Shown here: piece by piece, positions 24,334 through 33,143 of the stretch
How positions within the stretch are numbered: position 1 is the stretch's first letter
Layout of the letters: each line of letters begins with the position of its first letter
Assembly: GCA_002337005.1 (NCBI GenBank)
Contig: DDFD01000086.1
Span: 1-50,153, forward strand
Origin: Flavobacteriales bacterium UBA1937
GTDB lineage: Bacteria; Bacteroidota; Bacteroidia; Flavobacteriales; Weeksellaceae
Length of the DNA stretch: 50,153 nt
Direction of reading: 5' to 3'
Program-made: the position numbers and the translations under genes
Notes under the pieces: generated by a model
Told to the model about the DNA's origin: nothing
Databases searched by the model: none
Seen by the model: the letters and a program-made list of their open reading frames with translations, nothing else

Positions 24334-25392
24334 ATGGAAAATCAATTTTTAGGAAATCAAAATTTCAATATATCTCATCAAGTCGTTTCGGCAACTTGTC
24401 CGTCTAACATTGCATTAATTAAATATTGGGGAAAATATGCCAATCAAATTCCTGCAAATCCTAGTATTTCTTATACTTTGAATCACTGCAATACCCAAAC
24501 TTCGATGGAATTTATGGCAAATGAACCGTTTTCTGTTCAGACTTTTTTGGCAGGAAATGAAGAGATAAAATTTGCAGAAAAAATTGAAAAATATTTCAAA
24601 AACATAGAGCCATATTTACCTTGGATTCTCAAAGGAAAATACATCATCAAAACAGAAAATACATTTCCGCACAGTTCAGGAATTGCCAGTTCTGCTTCTG
24701 GTTTTGGAGCTATTGCAAATTGTTTGATGGAATTAGATAAATTATTTGGAACCGAGAATCAAGAACCAAGACACAAGACTAAAAAAGCCAGTTTTTTGGC
24801 AAGATTAGGAAGCGGAAGTGCTTGCAGAAGTTTGTACAATGGTTTGGTAGTTTGGGGAAAAACCGACGAAGTTGAAGGAAGTTCAGATTTATTTGCTGTG
24901 AAATACCCTGATTCTGAAATTCACCCGATTTTTAAAAATTTCAATGATTGGGTTTTATTGATTCACGAAGGTCAAAAAACGGTAAGTTCTACAGTTGGTC
25001 ACGGTTTAATGAACACCAATCCTTACGCGGAAAGACGTTTCCAAGAAGCGAGAGAGAATTTTATTCCATTGAAAGAAATTCTTAAATCTGGAAATCTTGA
25101 TAAATTTATCACTTTGGTAGAACACGAAGCGTTGACTTTGCACGCGATGATGATGATAAGCGAGCCTGCTTTTATTTTGATGAAAACAGGGACAATGGAA
25201 GTCATCAATAAACTTTGGAATTATAGAAAAGAAACTGGGAATCCGTTGTTTTTCACACTAGATGCAGGTGCAAATGTTCACTTGCTTTTTCCAGAAAATG
25301 AAAACTCTAACGAAATCAAAAGTTTTATAGAATCTGAATTGCTACAACACACACAAAAAGGTGGAGTAGTGAAAGATGTGATGAAATTTTAA
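24334..25392 (+). CDS. mvaD: Diphosphomevalonate decarboxylase
   Basis: 352 aa. Conserved GHMP-kinase-fold features are ATCPSNIALIKYWGK near residue 20 and the phosphate-binding loop SSGIASSASGFGAIA; SGSACRSLYNGLVVW and a C-terminal TLDAGANVHLLFP follow. It converts mevalonate diphosphate to isopentenyl diphosphate with ATP hydrolysis and CO2 loss, showing use of the mevalonate route, as is usual in Flavobacteriia. Its leader contains the phrase tttgcgctctttgcgtttaa, shared with the 21915 hydrolase. It is followed by the GIY-YIG-like gene after only 4 nt. Confidence 0.96.
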   Translation: MENQFLGNQNFNISHQVVSATCPSNIALIKYWGKYANQIPANPSISYTLNHCNTQTSMEFMANEPFSVQTFLAGNEEIKFAEKIEKYFKNIEPYLPWILKGKYIIKTENTFPHSSGIASSASGFGAIANCLMELDKLFGTENQEPRHKTKKASFLARLGSGSACRSLYNGLVVWGKTDEVEGSSDLFAVKYPDSEIHPIFKNFNDWVLLIHEGQKTVSSTVGHGLMNTNPYAERRFQEARENFIPLKEILKSGNLDKFITLVEHEALTLHAMMMISEPAFILMKTGTMEVINKLWNYRKETGNPLFFTLDAGANVHLLFPENENSNEIKSFIESELLQHTQKGGVVKDVMKF

Positions 25393-25396
25393 AAAT

Positions 25397-25933
25397 ATGG
25401 AGAATATAATATTAAAGACAAAAGAAAGACTTCATTGTTTAATTCTTAACTTAAAAAGAATAGAGTTGAAGGATGCTAAAATATTTAAAATAAAATTAGA
25501 AGAGCTAAAAAATTCTTCCCAAATTGATGAAATTTTAAATGAATTTAAAAATAAAAAAAATAATTACATTTATATAATAAAAATTGAGGATAAAAAAATA
25601 AATGATGTTGTAGATGAATTTAAATGTAGAGAATGTGAAATTAAGATTTCTAAATTTAATGATAACATTAATAATTGTAGGTCATTATATGTTGGCTCAT
25701 CAACATCAGATATATTATCAAGGATTAAACAACATTTAGGGTTTTTATCTAATAAAGTGTATGCTTTACATTTAAAAAAATGGATGAAACCATCTGCCAT
25801 AATCATATTAGAATTATATGAGATTGGGATTGATGAAAATATTCAAGATAAAAAAATTATAGTTGAAACTATTGAACAAACATTTTGGGATTTGAACTTG
25901 CCATTATTTGGTAAAAGAAGTGGACAAATGTAG
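25397..25933 (+). CDS. GIY-YIG nuclease-like protein
   Basis: 178 aa. A GIY-YIG-type core is suggested by YIYIIK (57-62), LYVGSS (97-102), the helix arginine R109 in SRIKQHLG, a late acidic residue in VETIEQTFW (157/160), and the ending LNLPLFGKRSG. The spacing between the first and second motifs (about 40 residues) is larger than usual, and residues 1-50 form an added Lys/Glu-rich helical region. The role is unknown; stand-alone GIY-YIG proteins include repair, restriction and mobile-element nucleases. It is markedly more AT-rich than mvaD, which it follows by 4 nt, and may be a recent insertion. The assignment rests on motifs only. Confidence 0.6.
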   Translation: MENIILKTKERLHCLILNLKRIELKDAKIFKIKLEELKNSSQIDEILNEFKNKKNNYIYIIKIEDKKINDVVDEFKCRECEIKISKFNDNINNCRSLYVGSSTSDILSRIKQHLGFLSNKVYALHLKKWMKPSAIIILELYEIGIDENIQDKKIIVETIEQTFWDLNLPLFGKRSGQM

Positions 25934-26012
25934 TTTGCAATTATATCATTTCTTACCTTACATCAATTCACCAGCTTCTGAGAATTTGTAATTTTGAATA
26001 AAAATTTAAAAA

Positions 26013-27041
26013 ATGAATAAATTCGAGATAGGAGTTGGAATGTTTGGTGATTTAGCTTTCAATAAAGAAACAGGGGATTTTGCCAATCCTCAACAAAAAT
26101 TACAGGAAATTTTAGCCGAAATAAAATTAGCTGATGAATTGGGAATAGATGTTTTTGCTTTGGGCGAGCATCATCGTCCAGATTACGTGGTTTCTTCACC
26201 AGAAATGGTGCTTTCTGCGGCAGCTTCTATTACTAAAAATATTAAATTAATGAGTGCTGTTACGGTGCTTAGTTCGGCAGAACCAGTGAAAGTATATCAG
26301 GATTTTTCTACTCTGGATTTAATTTCTGGCGGAAGAGCCGAAATTGGTGTTGGAAGAGGTAGTTTCATAGAATCTTTTCCGCTTTTTGGCTATAATTTGA
26401 ATGATTATAATGAACTTTTCGAGGAAAAATTAGATTTGTTACTCAAAATAAATTCTCAAGAAAATGTTTCTTGGGAAGGCAATCTTAGAGCTCCAATGGT
26501 TGACCAAACGGTCTATCCTAGAGCTACAAACAATGGGAAATTACCAGTCTGGATTGCAGTTGGCGGAACTCCAGAATCAGTTTTGAGAGCTGCCAGATTA
26601 GGACTACCTTTGGTTGTAGCTATTATTGGTGGTTTGCCAAGACAATTCAAACCTTTAATAGATTTTTATAAGCAAGAATATTTGAAAAACGGTCACAATC
26701 CTGAAGAAATGCGAATCGGAATTCATTCTCATACTTTGGTAAGCGAAGATCCAGAAGTAATTGATGGATATTTTGAAAATTATGCAGCTCAAATGAACAG
26801 AATTGGCAGTTCTAGAGGTTGGGCACCTTACACCAAAATGCAATATGAAGGTGGCAGAAGTAAAGAAGGTGCACTTTTTATTGGAAATTCTGAAGAAGTA
26901 GCGGAGAAAATAAATACTGTGAAAGAAATGTTTGGCTTAACCAGATACATTGCACATATGGATGTAGGTGCGCCAAGCCACGATGTAATGATGAAAAGTA
27001 TAGAATTATTCGGGACTAAAGTTTCAGAAAACGTAAAATAA
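26013..27041 (+). CDS. LLM-class flavin-dependent oxidoreductase
   Basis: 342 aa, the usual length for bacterial luciferase-like monooxygenase relatives. Typical segments are EIKLADELGIDVFALGEHHRPDYVVSSP, NIKLMSAVTVLSSAEPVKVYQDFSTLDLISGGRAEIGVGRGSF and the later PVWIAVGGTPESVLRAA. The family binds reduced FMN and oxidises small organic substrates; the substrate here is unknown. It lies 10 nt upstream of a VOC protein and probably shares its transcript. A TAATTTTG element at 25989-25996 is a likely -7 box. Confidence 0.92.
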   Translation: MNKFEIGVGMFGDLAFNKETGDFANPQQKLQEILAEIKLADELGIDVFALGEHHRPDYVVSSPEMVLSAAASITKNIKLMSAVTVLSSAEPVKVYQDFSTLDLISGGRAEIGVGRGSFIESFPLFGYNLNDYNELFEEKLDLLLKINSQENVSWEGNLRAPMVDQTVYPRATNNGKLPVWIAVGGTPESVLRAARLGLPLVVAIIGGLPRQFKPLIDFYKQEYLKNGHNPEEMRIGIHSHTLVSEDPEVIDGYFENYAAQMNRIGSSRGWAPYTKMQYEGGRSKEGALFIGNSEEVAEKINTVKEMFGLTRYIAHMDVGAPSHDVMMKSIELFGTKVSENVK

Positions 27042-27051
27042 ATTATAAATA

Positions 27052-27429
27052 ATGAAAATTCATCATATTGCCATCATTTGTTCTGATTATCAAATTTCTA
27101 AAGAATTCTATACCGAAATTTTAGGACTGAATATTATTAGAGAAATTTACAGAGAAGAAAGAGAATCTTATAAATTGGATTTAGCAATTGGTGAAGATTA
27201 TATAATTGAACTTTTTTCTTTTCCGAATCCTCCAAAAAGGCCTTCAAGACCAGAAAGTTGCGGACTACGGCATTTGGCATTTGCGGTAGAAAATGTAGAA
27301 CAAAAACGAAAAGAATTACTAGAAAAAGGTTTGGATTGCGAAGAGATAAGAATTGATGAATTTACTGATAAAAAGTTCTTTTTTACGACAGATCCAGATG
27401 ATTTGCCTTTAGAATTTTACGAAATGTAA
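27052..27429 (+). CDS. VOC superfamily protein (GloA2/YaeR-like)
   Basis: 125 aa, a single vicinal-oxygen-chelate unit pair. Probable metal ligands are His5 (IHHIAII), a Glu in YIIELFSFP, His in GLRHLAFAV and the Glu of LEFYEM at the C terminus. The motif FPNPPKRPSRPESCGLRHLAFAV is the hallmark of the SMU1112c/YaeR branch. The branch is glyoxalase-like but its activity is not settled. It is likely cotranscribed with the upstream flavin enzyme. Confidence 0.9.
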   Translation: MKIHHIAIICSDYQISKEFYTEILGLNIIREIYREERESYKLDLAIGEDYIIELFSFPNPPKRPSRPESCGLRHLAFAVENVEQKRKELLEKGLDCEEIRIDEFTDKKFFFTTDPDDLPLEFYEM

Positions 27430-27469
27430 CTTTTTAGTTGTTGAAAAGACTTATTCATAAATTTTTGAT

Positions 27470-27904
27470 ATGAAAGCATTATTATTTCTATTAATTTCGA
27501 GTTTTTCTTTTGCTCAAAATGTTTCCGAAAAAGAAGTAGTAAAACCTATAGAAAATCTTTTTCAAGCGATGAAATCTGCAGATTCTATTGGGGTAAAAAA
27601 TGCTTTTTCTAGCTCAGCCATTATGCAGACTTTTGACAAAAACAATGAAATAAGAACCGAAAAAGTAGAAGTTTTTTCAAAACAAGTTGGCATTTCTAAA
27701 GCTGGAGATTTAGACGAAAGATATACCATTTCTAAAATTTTGATAGACGGAAATATGGCTTCGGTTTGGGTTCCTTACCAATTTTATTATAAAGGAAATT
27801 TTTCGCATTGTGGCGTTAACAGTTTTCAATTAGCAAAATTGAATAACGAATGGAAAATTCAGTATATCATTGATACCAGAAGAAAAGAGAATTGTACAAA
27901 ATAA
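27470..27904 (+). CDS. Exported NTF2-like protein
   Basis: 144 aa. Signal peptide MKALLFLLISSFSFAQ with probable cleavage after Gln16. The mature part shows the NTF2/SnoaL-type cone fold pattern: an N-terminal helix PIENLFQAMKSADSIGVKNAF, then strands RYTISKILIDGNMASVWVPYQFYY and GVNSFQLAKLNNEWKIQYIIDTRR. Such periplasmic proteins are common in Bacteroidota and mostly uncharacterised. A single cysteine pair (SHCG and ENCTK) might form a disulfide. A terminator begins at the stop codon. Confidence 0.85.
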   Translation: MKALLFLLISSFSFAQNVSEKEVVKPIENLFQAMKSADSIGVKNAFSSSAIMQTFDKNNEIRTEKVEVFSKQVGISKAGDLDERYTISKILIDGNMASVWVPYQFYYKGNFSHCGVNSFQLAKLNNEWKIQYIIDTRRKENCTK

Positions 27905-27930
27905 AATCGGACGAGAGTTCGATTTTTTTT
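27904..27930 (+). terminator. Terminator after the NTF2-like gene
   Basis: Stem AAATCGGAC (27904-27912) with GTTCGATTT (27917-27925), one G-U pair, loop GAGA, and a T-run of eight. Confidence 0.8.
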
Positions 27931-27943
27931 ATTTTCAAGATAA

Positions 27944-27975
27944 ATTGCCAAGTGCAAAACTTATTTATATTTTTG
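27944..27975 (+). promoter_or_regulatory. purK promoter
   Basis: ATTG (27944-27947), 20 nt, TATTTTTG (27968-27975). Predicts a leader of about 17 nt before the purK ATG. Confidence 0.6.
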
Positions 27976-27997
27976 CAACGAAATAAATCAATAAGAA

Positions 27998-29107
27998 ATG
28001 AAAATCGGAATTCTAGGAGGTGGACAATTAGGAAGAATGTTTATTCAAAACGCTCTGAAATATGACGACGAATTTTATGTTCTCGATCCAAATTCAGATT
28101 GTTCTTGTGCCAATATTTCTCATTTTACCAAAGGTAATTTTAACGATTTTGATGATGTTTTAGAATTCGGGAAAAACAAAGATGTAATTTCCATAGAAAT
28201 AGAACACGTAAATGTTGATGCACTTTTTGCTCTTGAAAAATTGGGCAAAAAAGTAATTCCAAGTGCTGAAATCATCAAAACAATTCAACAAAAAATCCTT
28301 CAAAAAGAATTTTATAAAAAGCACCATATTCCGAGTCCTGATTTCGAGATTTTTGACGGAACTTCAGATGAAATCAAAATAGAATTTCCTTTTGTTCAAA
28401 AGTTAAATACCGGTGGTTATGACGGAAAAGGTGTGCAAATCATCAGAAATGCCGAAGATTTAAAAAATCTTTGGGTACAAGATTCGGTTTTAGAAAATTT
28501 AGTAGAAATTGACAAAGAACTTTCCATCATTATTGCCAAAAACGAAAACGGCGAAACCAAGACTTTTCCTGTAACAGAAATGGTAGCTGATGAAAAATTG
28601 AACCTTTTAGATTTCAATATTTGTCCTGCCGAAATTTCTGATAAAGTTCAATCTCAAATTGATAATATTGCAGAAAAATTTATTAATGCTGCTAATTCTC
28701 CAGGGCTTTTCGCCATTGAATTGTTTTTGGATAAAAACGGACAAGTTTGGGTAAATGAAACTGCACCTAGATTGCACAATTCTGGTCATCAAACACAAGA
28801 AGGAAATGCTAATTCTCAGTTCGAGCAATTTTACAGAACTTTGAAAAATCTTCCTTTAGCTGATACAGATACTTTTGGATTTTCGGGAATGCTGAATTTG
28901 GTTGGCGAAGAAAATTATACCGGAAAAGTAAAATATGAAGGTTTAGAAGATGTTTTAAAACTCCCAAAAACCTACGTTCATCTCTATGGAAAAACCGAAA
29001 CAAAACCTGGAAGAAAAATGGGACATATTAATGTTCTCGCCAATTCTAGAGAAGAACTTTTAGAAAAACTCAATCATATAAAAACTTTGGTAAGAGTGAT
29101 TTCTTAA
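27998..29107 (+). CDS. purK: N5-carboxyaminoimidazole ribonucleotide synthetase
   Basis: 369 aa. ATP-grasp enzyme starting MKIGILGGGQLGRMF. Further family blocks are SIEIEHVNVDAL, FPFVQKLNTGGYDGKGVQ and VNETAPRLHNSGHQT. It uses ATP and bicarbonate to carboxylate AIR to N5-CAIR in purine synthesis. PurE, which converts the product, is encoded 1 kb away on the same strand, but an EamA transporter on the opposite strand separates them, so the usual purEK operon is split. It converges with the transporter gene, with 7 nt between the stops. Confidence 0.97.
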   Translation: MKIGILGGGQLGRMFIQNALKYDDEFYVLDPNSDCSCANISHFTKGNFNDFDDVLEFGKNKDVISIEIEHVNVDALFALEKLGKKVIPSAEIIKTIQQKILQKEFYKKHHIPSPDFEIFDGTSDEIKIEFPFVQKLNTGGYDGKGVQIIRNAEDLKNLWVQDSVLENLVEIDKELSIIIAKNENGETKTFPVTEMVADEKLNLLDFNICPAEISDKVQSQIDNIAEKFINAANSPGLFAIELFLDKNGQVWVNETAPRLHNSGHQTQEGNANSQFEQFYRTLKNLPLADTDTFGFSGMLNLVGEENYTGKVKYEGLEDVLKLPKTYVHLYGKTETKPGRKMGHINVLANSREELLEKLNHIKTLVRVIS

Positions 29108-29114
29108 GTTGGAA

Positions 29115-30020
29115 TTACTCTAATTTTTTCTTTCTTCTAAAAATATCAGGACGATAATTAATGATGAATACGCCGCTGATAATTAAAATTGTGGCAATGA
29201 TAAATTTTGCAGAAATTTTTTCGTCAAGAATCAACCAGCTTAAGAAAATCCCAATAATAGTATTGATGTAAGAAAGCATAGAAACCTGCGTTGTTAAAAG
29301 GTTTTTGAGCAAATAATGATATGCATAAAACGTAATTACAGAACCGAAAATTGCCAAATAGACAATCGCGAAAATGCTTCTGTTGCTCCATTCATTAAAG
29401 TGATAGTCTTTAGAAAAAACAAATCCGAAAATTATCTGAACAACTCCAGCAAAAGCGAATTGGTAAAATAAATTCAGGAAAAGATTGTCGGTTTTTATTT
29501 GTAATTTTTTGGTGTAAATCGTTCCGATTGTCCAACTTGTGATGGCTAAAAGCAAAATGAGAATTCCGAAAACGTATTCTAGATTGGCTAAATCTTTCAA
29601 ACCGTCCCAAAAAATAAAAACAACACCAGAAAATCCTAAAATCAAACCAAAAAGTGATTTATTGCTAAATTTTTCTAATCCTACAATTAGACTCGCAATA
29701 AAAATTAGAACGGGAGTAAGTGCAGAAATGAGTGAGGTTAAACTACTGGTAAGATGAGATTCTGCGGCAGTTGTAAGTCCATTTGCGCCAACTAACATTA
29801 ATGTAGAAAGTGTAATCTGAGTTCTAAAATTTTTAAAACCAATCCATTTTAGATTTTTGGTAAATAATAAAATCGGGAATAGAATGATGGCTGCCAAAAA
29901 CTGTCTAATTCCTGCCACAAACCAAGAAGGAATGGTTTCTACACCAATTTTAATGGCAAGAAAAGTAGTGCCCCAAAAAAAGGCAACTGCAAAAATGGCA
30001 AGTAAAAGTTTTGAGTTCAA
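29115..30020 (-). CDS. EamA/DMT family transporter
   Basis: 301 aa with ten membrane segments in two EamA repeats. The first begins AIFAVAFFWGTTFLAIKIGVETIPSWFVAGIRQFLAA; the second contains SWTIGTIYTKK and ends in LSYINTIIGIFLSWLILDEKISAKFI. It is a drug/metabolite-superfamily exporter with unknown substrate. No ATG exists near the N terminus, so the TTG at 30020 is the probable start; a TATCTTTG element lies 17 nt upstream on the minus strand. It splits purK from purE. Confidence 0.92.
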   Translation of the reverse strand: MNSKLLLAIFAVAFFWGTTFLAIKIGVETIPSWFVAGIRQFLAAIILFPILLFTKNLKWIGFKNFRTQITLSTLMLVGANGLTTAAESHLTSSLTSLISALTPVLIFIASLIVGLEKFSNKSLFGLILGFSGVVFIFWDGLKDLANLEYVFGILILLLAITSWTIGTIYTKKLQIKTDNLFLNLFYQFAFAGVVQIIFGFVFSKDYHFNEWSNRSIFAIVYLAIFGSVITFYAYHYLLKNLLTTQVSMLSYINTIIGIFLSWLILDEKISAKFIIATILIISGVFIINYRPDIFRRKKKLE

Positions 30021-30037
30021 ATAAAGAATTTAAGTTG

Positions 30038-30084
30038 CAAAGATACCTAAAACTATGTTTTCATTTTTAAAATTTTTATCTTTG
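30038..30084. promoter_or_regulatory. Divergent promoters for eamA and purE
   Basis: TATCTTTG occurs on the minus strand (30038-30045), facing the transporter, and on the plus strand (30077-30084), facing purE. Neither has a clear TTTG -33 element. Confidence 0.5.
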
Positions 30085-30107
30085 AGACATCTAAAATAAA
30101 AAGTAAG

Positions 30108-30608
30108 ATGGTTTCAATCATTATGGGCAGTCAAAGCGATTTGCCAATTATGCAACAAGCAGCAGATTTTCTTAAAAATTTAGAAATTCCATACGAGTTG
30201 ACGGTTGTTTCTGCACACAGAACGCCAGAACGTATGTTTGATTTTGCGAAAACCGCCAAAAATAGAGGCATAAAAGTGATTATTGCAGGAGCAGGAGGAG
30301 CTGCACATTTACCAGGAATGGTGGCGAGTTGCACTACTTTGCCTGTGATTGGCGTACCAATTTTGAGCAGTAATTCTATAGATGGTTGGGATTCTGTTTT
30401 GTCTATTTTGCAGATGCCTTCAGGAATTCCTGTGGCAACCATCGCTTTGAACGGCGCTACCAACGCTGGGATTCTCGCTGCTAAAATTTTAGGAACATCA
30501 GACGAAGAAATTTCTACAAAATTAGAAATCTACCAATTGAGTTTGAAAGAAAAAGTGCTTTCTACCATCGAAGAAATTAAAAAAGAACACCCGAATTCTT
30601 ACGATTAA
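30108..30608 (+). CDS. purE: N5-CAIR mutase
   Basis: 166 aa, the class I PurE size. Landmarks are IIMGSQSDLPIMQQA, VVSAHRTPERMFDFA, IIAGAGGAAHLPGMVASCTTLPVIGVPI and MPSGIPVATIALNGATNAG. It isomerises N5-CAIR, made by PurK, to CAIR. It has its own predicted promoter and is followed by repeat-rich intergenic DNA. Confidence 0.98.
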   Translation: MVSIIMGSQSDLPIMQQAADFLKNLEIPYELTVVSAHRTPERMFDFAKTAKNRGIKVIIAGAGGAAHLPGMVASCTTLPVIGVPILSSNSIDGWDSVLSILQMPSGIPVATIALNGATNAGILAAKILGTSDEEISTKLEIYQLSLKEKVLSTIEEIKKEHPNSYD

Positions 30609-30611
30609 CCT

Positions 30612-30656
30612 GTCATTGCGAGGAGTTTTGTGAAACAAAACGCCGAAGCAATCTGT
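30612..30656. repeat. Dispersed 'gtcattgcgagga' repeat with hairpin
   Basis: gtcattgcgagga (30612-30624) and cgaagcaatctg flank a small hairpin gttttgt-gaa-acaaaac. The outer halves match the compact copy at 14870-14895, which lacks the hairpin. Confidence 0.7.
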
Positions 30657-30685
30657 TGAATTTAGTAGCAACACGCTTTAGCTTC

Positions 30686-30776
30686 TTTTTCACTTTCAAT
30701 CCTGCTTTCGCAACTCGCTTTTTTGTTTTTTGAAAAAACAAAAAGAGCTCAAACAATTGCTCAATCAGGGCTGTAG
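30686..30776. repeat. Hairpin-bearing 'gagctcaa' repeat, copy A
   Basis: Reads tttttcactttcaatcctg, then gctttcgcaactcgctttt, then an A/T hairpin (tgtttttt-g-aaaaaaca) and agagctcaaacaattgctca ending in cagggct. It resembles 42881-43024, which has a different insert at its centre. The remainder of 30657-30859 holds no gene that I can see. Confidence 0.65.
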
Positions 30777-30859
30777 TTTACTGTTCTTTTTGTAAAACAA
30801 CTTTCCACAAAGAAGCTGTTAAATAATCTGTGTAAATCTGTGTTTTCTGTGAGAGAAAA

Positions 30860-31684
30860 CTAATCCAACCACAAAACCGCACCTTCAAATTCTCTTCGCC
30901 AATAGAGTTCGTTGTGTTTTCCGTCTTCGTCTATTTTTAGGAAAATATTTTTGGATTTTACGTTTTTAGATTTCAGGTTTTTTATCACGCGATTGGTTTG
31001 TTCCTCCATATCTTTATCTTCGTGTTTTCCTTGGATAAAGTAATATTTTTGGTGTTTTAGATTTGTTTTTGAACTCAAAATAAATGCATTCAACTCTTTT
31101 GCATTAAACCAAAAAGCAGAAGAAAACGCCAAAACTTTCCCGAAAATTTCAGGATATTTCACGGCTGCATAAACAGAAATTAAAGCTCCGAGAGAACTTC
31201 CGCCAATTGTGGTAAATTTTCGTTGAGGTTTTGTTCTGTAATTTTTATCAATATAAGGTTTTAGATTTTCGACAATAAATTTCACGTAATTATCGCCATT
31301 TCCGCCTCCGTATTTTGCATTTTTGTACGGCGAAAGTTCTTCAATACGTTTTTCTCCGCCATTATCAATTCCTACAAAAATAAAAGATTTTCCAGTTTTT
31401 TCAAAAATTTTGTCAAGCGTTTCGTCAACTTGCCATTCTCCAGCGTAAGAAGTAGCATCATCAAAAAGATTTTGCGCATCTTGAAGATACATTACTTCGT
31501 AATTTTTGTGAGAAGTCTCGTAATCTTTAGGCAAATAAATCCAAATTCTACGCGTGGTTTTCAACTGCGGAATTTCAAATTTCTCTGAAATGATTTTTAC
31601 GTTTTCTGTGGCAGTGTGTTTTCTTTCTTGAGCCAATGTAAAAATAGCGCAGAAAAAGAGTAGAAGTGCAAATGATTTTTTCAT
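30860..31684 (-). CDS. Exported esterase (Fes/IroE-type alpha/beta hydrolase)
   Basis: 274 aa. Signal peptide MKKSFALLLFFCAIFTLAQ. The hydrolase core has RRIWIYLPKDYETS, VMYLQDAQNLFDD, the nucleophile elbow TIGGSSLGALIS and a C-terminal His in DEDGKHNELYW. These are features of the putative esterase family that contains Fes, IroE and esterase D relatives. It probably hydrolyses ester substrates in the periplasm; ferric-siderophore esters are one option, but no iron-uptake genes are nearby. It is divergent from the aminopeptidase gene. Confidence 0.87.
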   Translation of the reverse strand: MKKSFALLLFFCAIFTLAQERKHTATENVKIISEKFEIPQLKTTRRIWIYLPKDYETSHKNYEVMYLQDAQNLFDDATSYAGEWQVDETLDKIFEKTGKSFIFVGIDNGGEKRIEELSPYKNAKYGGGNGDNYVKFIVENLKPYIDKNYRTKPQRKFTTIGGSSLGALISVYAAVKYPEIFGKVLAFSSAFWFNAKELNAFILSSKTNLKHQKYYFIQGKHEDKDMEEQTNRVIKNLKSKNVKSKNIFLKIDEDGKHNELYWRREFEGAVLWLD

Positions 31685-31739
31685 AGTATAAAATTAAGAA
31701 AGATTTCACTAACTTTACATTCATTAAAAATCTTTTGTA

Positions 31740-33038
31740 ATGACAACTAAATACGAGCAAATTTCGAGTTCACTTTTTGTAAAAAATCGTAAAAAATTCA
31801 CCGAAAAAATGCAGCCAAAATCTTTGGCAATTTTTAATTCTAATGATATATATCCTGTAAGTTCAGATTCTACGCTTCCTTTTGCACAGCATAGAGATAT
31901 TTTTTATCTAAGTGGAGTAGATCAGGAAGAAAGTATTCTTTTGATTTTTCCAGATGCTTACAAAGAAGAGCATAGAGAGATTCTTTTCTTAAGAGAAACC
32001 AATGAGCATATCGCAATTTGGGAAGGCGAAAAATTGACGAAAGAAAAAGCAACCGAAGTTTCTGGTGTGAAAACGGTTTTTTGGTTGTCTGATTTTGATA
32101 GAATTTTCTATAATTTGATGAATGAAGCGGAAAATATTTATCTCAATAAAAATGAACATTATAGAGCTGTGTTGGAGGTTCAAACACGAGAAGACAGGTT
32201 TATAGAAAGAGTGAAAAAAGAGTTTCCTTTACACGAAATTTTGAGAAGCAATCCTATTCTTCAGCATTTAAGAAGTGTAAAAGAACCTGAGGAAATTGCC
32301 TTGATGCAAACTGCGTGCAACATAACCGAAAAAGGAATCAGAAGATTACTAAATTTTATAAAACCTGATGTTTGGGAATATGAAATTGAAGCAGAACTCA
32401 TCCACGAATTTATAAAAAACAGAAGCAAAGGTTTTGCATATACTCCTATAATCGCAAGTGGTAATAATGCTAATGTTTTGCATTATATAGCCAATAATAT
32501 GCAGTGTAAAGATGGTGATTTAATTTTGCTAGATGTAGGTGCAGAGTACGCTAATTATTCTAGTGATTTAACCAGAACAATCCCTGTAAATGGAAAATTT
32601 ACCGAAAGACAAAAGCAAATTTACAATGCGGTTTTGGATATGAAAAATTTTGCGACTTCGCTACTTGTTCCAGGAAGTAACTGGTATGATTATCATAAAG
32701 AATGTGGGGATTTTTATACGTCTAAATTTTTAGAATTAGGACTTCTAGATAAAGCAGATGTGCAAAATGAAGATAAAAATTGGCCTGCTTACAAAAAATA
32801 TATGATGCACGGTACTTCTCATCATATGGGATTAGATACTCACGATTACGGAATTCTTTCTGATAAATTTGTAGAAAATATGGTTTTCACTGTAGAACCA
32901 GGAATCTATCTTCCAGCAGAAGGTTTTGGTATTAGAATAGAAGATGATGTAGTGATTCAAAATTCTGGAGAACCATTTAATCTAATGAAAAATATCCCAA
33001 TAGAAGTGGAAGAAATAGAGGAATTAATGAATGTATAA
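31740..33038 (+). CDS. pepP: Xaa-Pro aminopeptidase (M24B)
   Basis: 432 aa. N-terminal AMP_N domain (FLSGVDQEESILLIFPDAYKEEHREILF), then the pita-bread catalytic domain. The dinuclear metal ligands can be read in LLDVGAEYANYSSDLTRT (two Asp), MHGTSHHMGLDTHDYG (His), FTVEPGIYLP (Glu) and GIRIEDDVVI (Glu). It removes N-terminal residues preceding proline; the protein is cytoplasmic, with no signal peptide. Single gene with its own terminator. Confidence 0.94.
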   Translation: MTTKYEQISSSLFVKNRKKFTEKMQPKSLAIFNSNDIYPVSSDSTLPFAQHRDIFYLSGVDQEESILLIFPDAYKEEHREILFLRETNEHIAIWEGEKLTKEKATEVSGVKTVFWLSDFDRIFYNLMNEAENIYLNKNEHYRAVLEVQTREDRFIERVKKEFPLHEILRSNPILQHLRSVKEPEEIALMQTACNITEKGIRRLLNFIKPDVWEYEIEAELIHEFIKNRSKGFAYTPIIASGNNANVLHYIANNMQCKDGDLILLDVGAEYANYSSDLTRTIPVNGKFTERQKQIYNAVLDMKNFATSLLVPGSNWYDYHKECGDFYTSKFLELGLLDKADVQNEDKNWPAYKKYMMHGTSHHMGLDTHDYGILSDKFVENMVFTVEPGIYLPAEGFGIRIEDDVVIQNSGEPFNLMKNIPIEVEEIEELMNV

Positions 33039-33043
33039 AATTA

Positions 33044-33080
33044 AAAAATCCCTACTCTAATTTTTTGAGTAGGGATATTT
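33044..33080 (+). terminator. pepP terminator
   Basis: A 10-bp stem ATCCCTACTC (33048-33057) with GAGTAGGGAT (33067-33076), with A-run and T-run flanks. It can work in both directions, between convergent genes. Confidence 0.85.
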
Positions 33081-33143
33081 TTTAATTTTATATCATTTTA
33101 AATAAAAATGATGTTTTTTGCCTTTTTATACATATTTCTATTT

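Noticed and set aside
25397..27041. Possible defence island around the GIY-YIG-like gene
   Set aside because: Neighbours are housekeeping (mvaD, a flavin enzyme, VOC protein); no methylase, helicase, toxin-antitoxin or integrase is present.
30131..30463. 110-aa open frame on the minus strand within purE
   Set aside because: Shadow of purE: no promoter, no family features, and fully contained in a well-supported gene.
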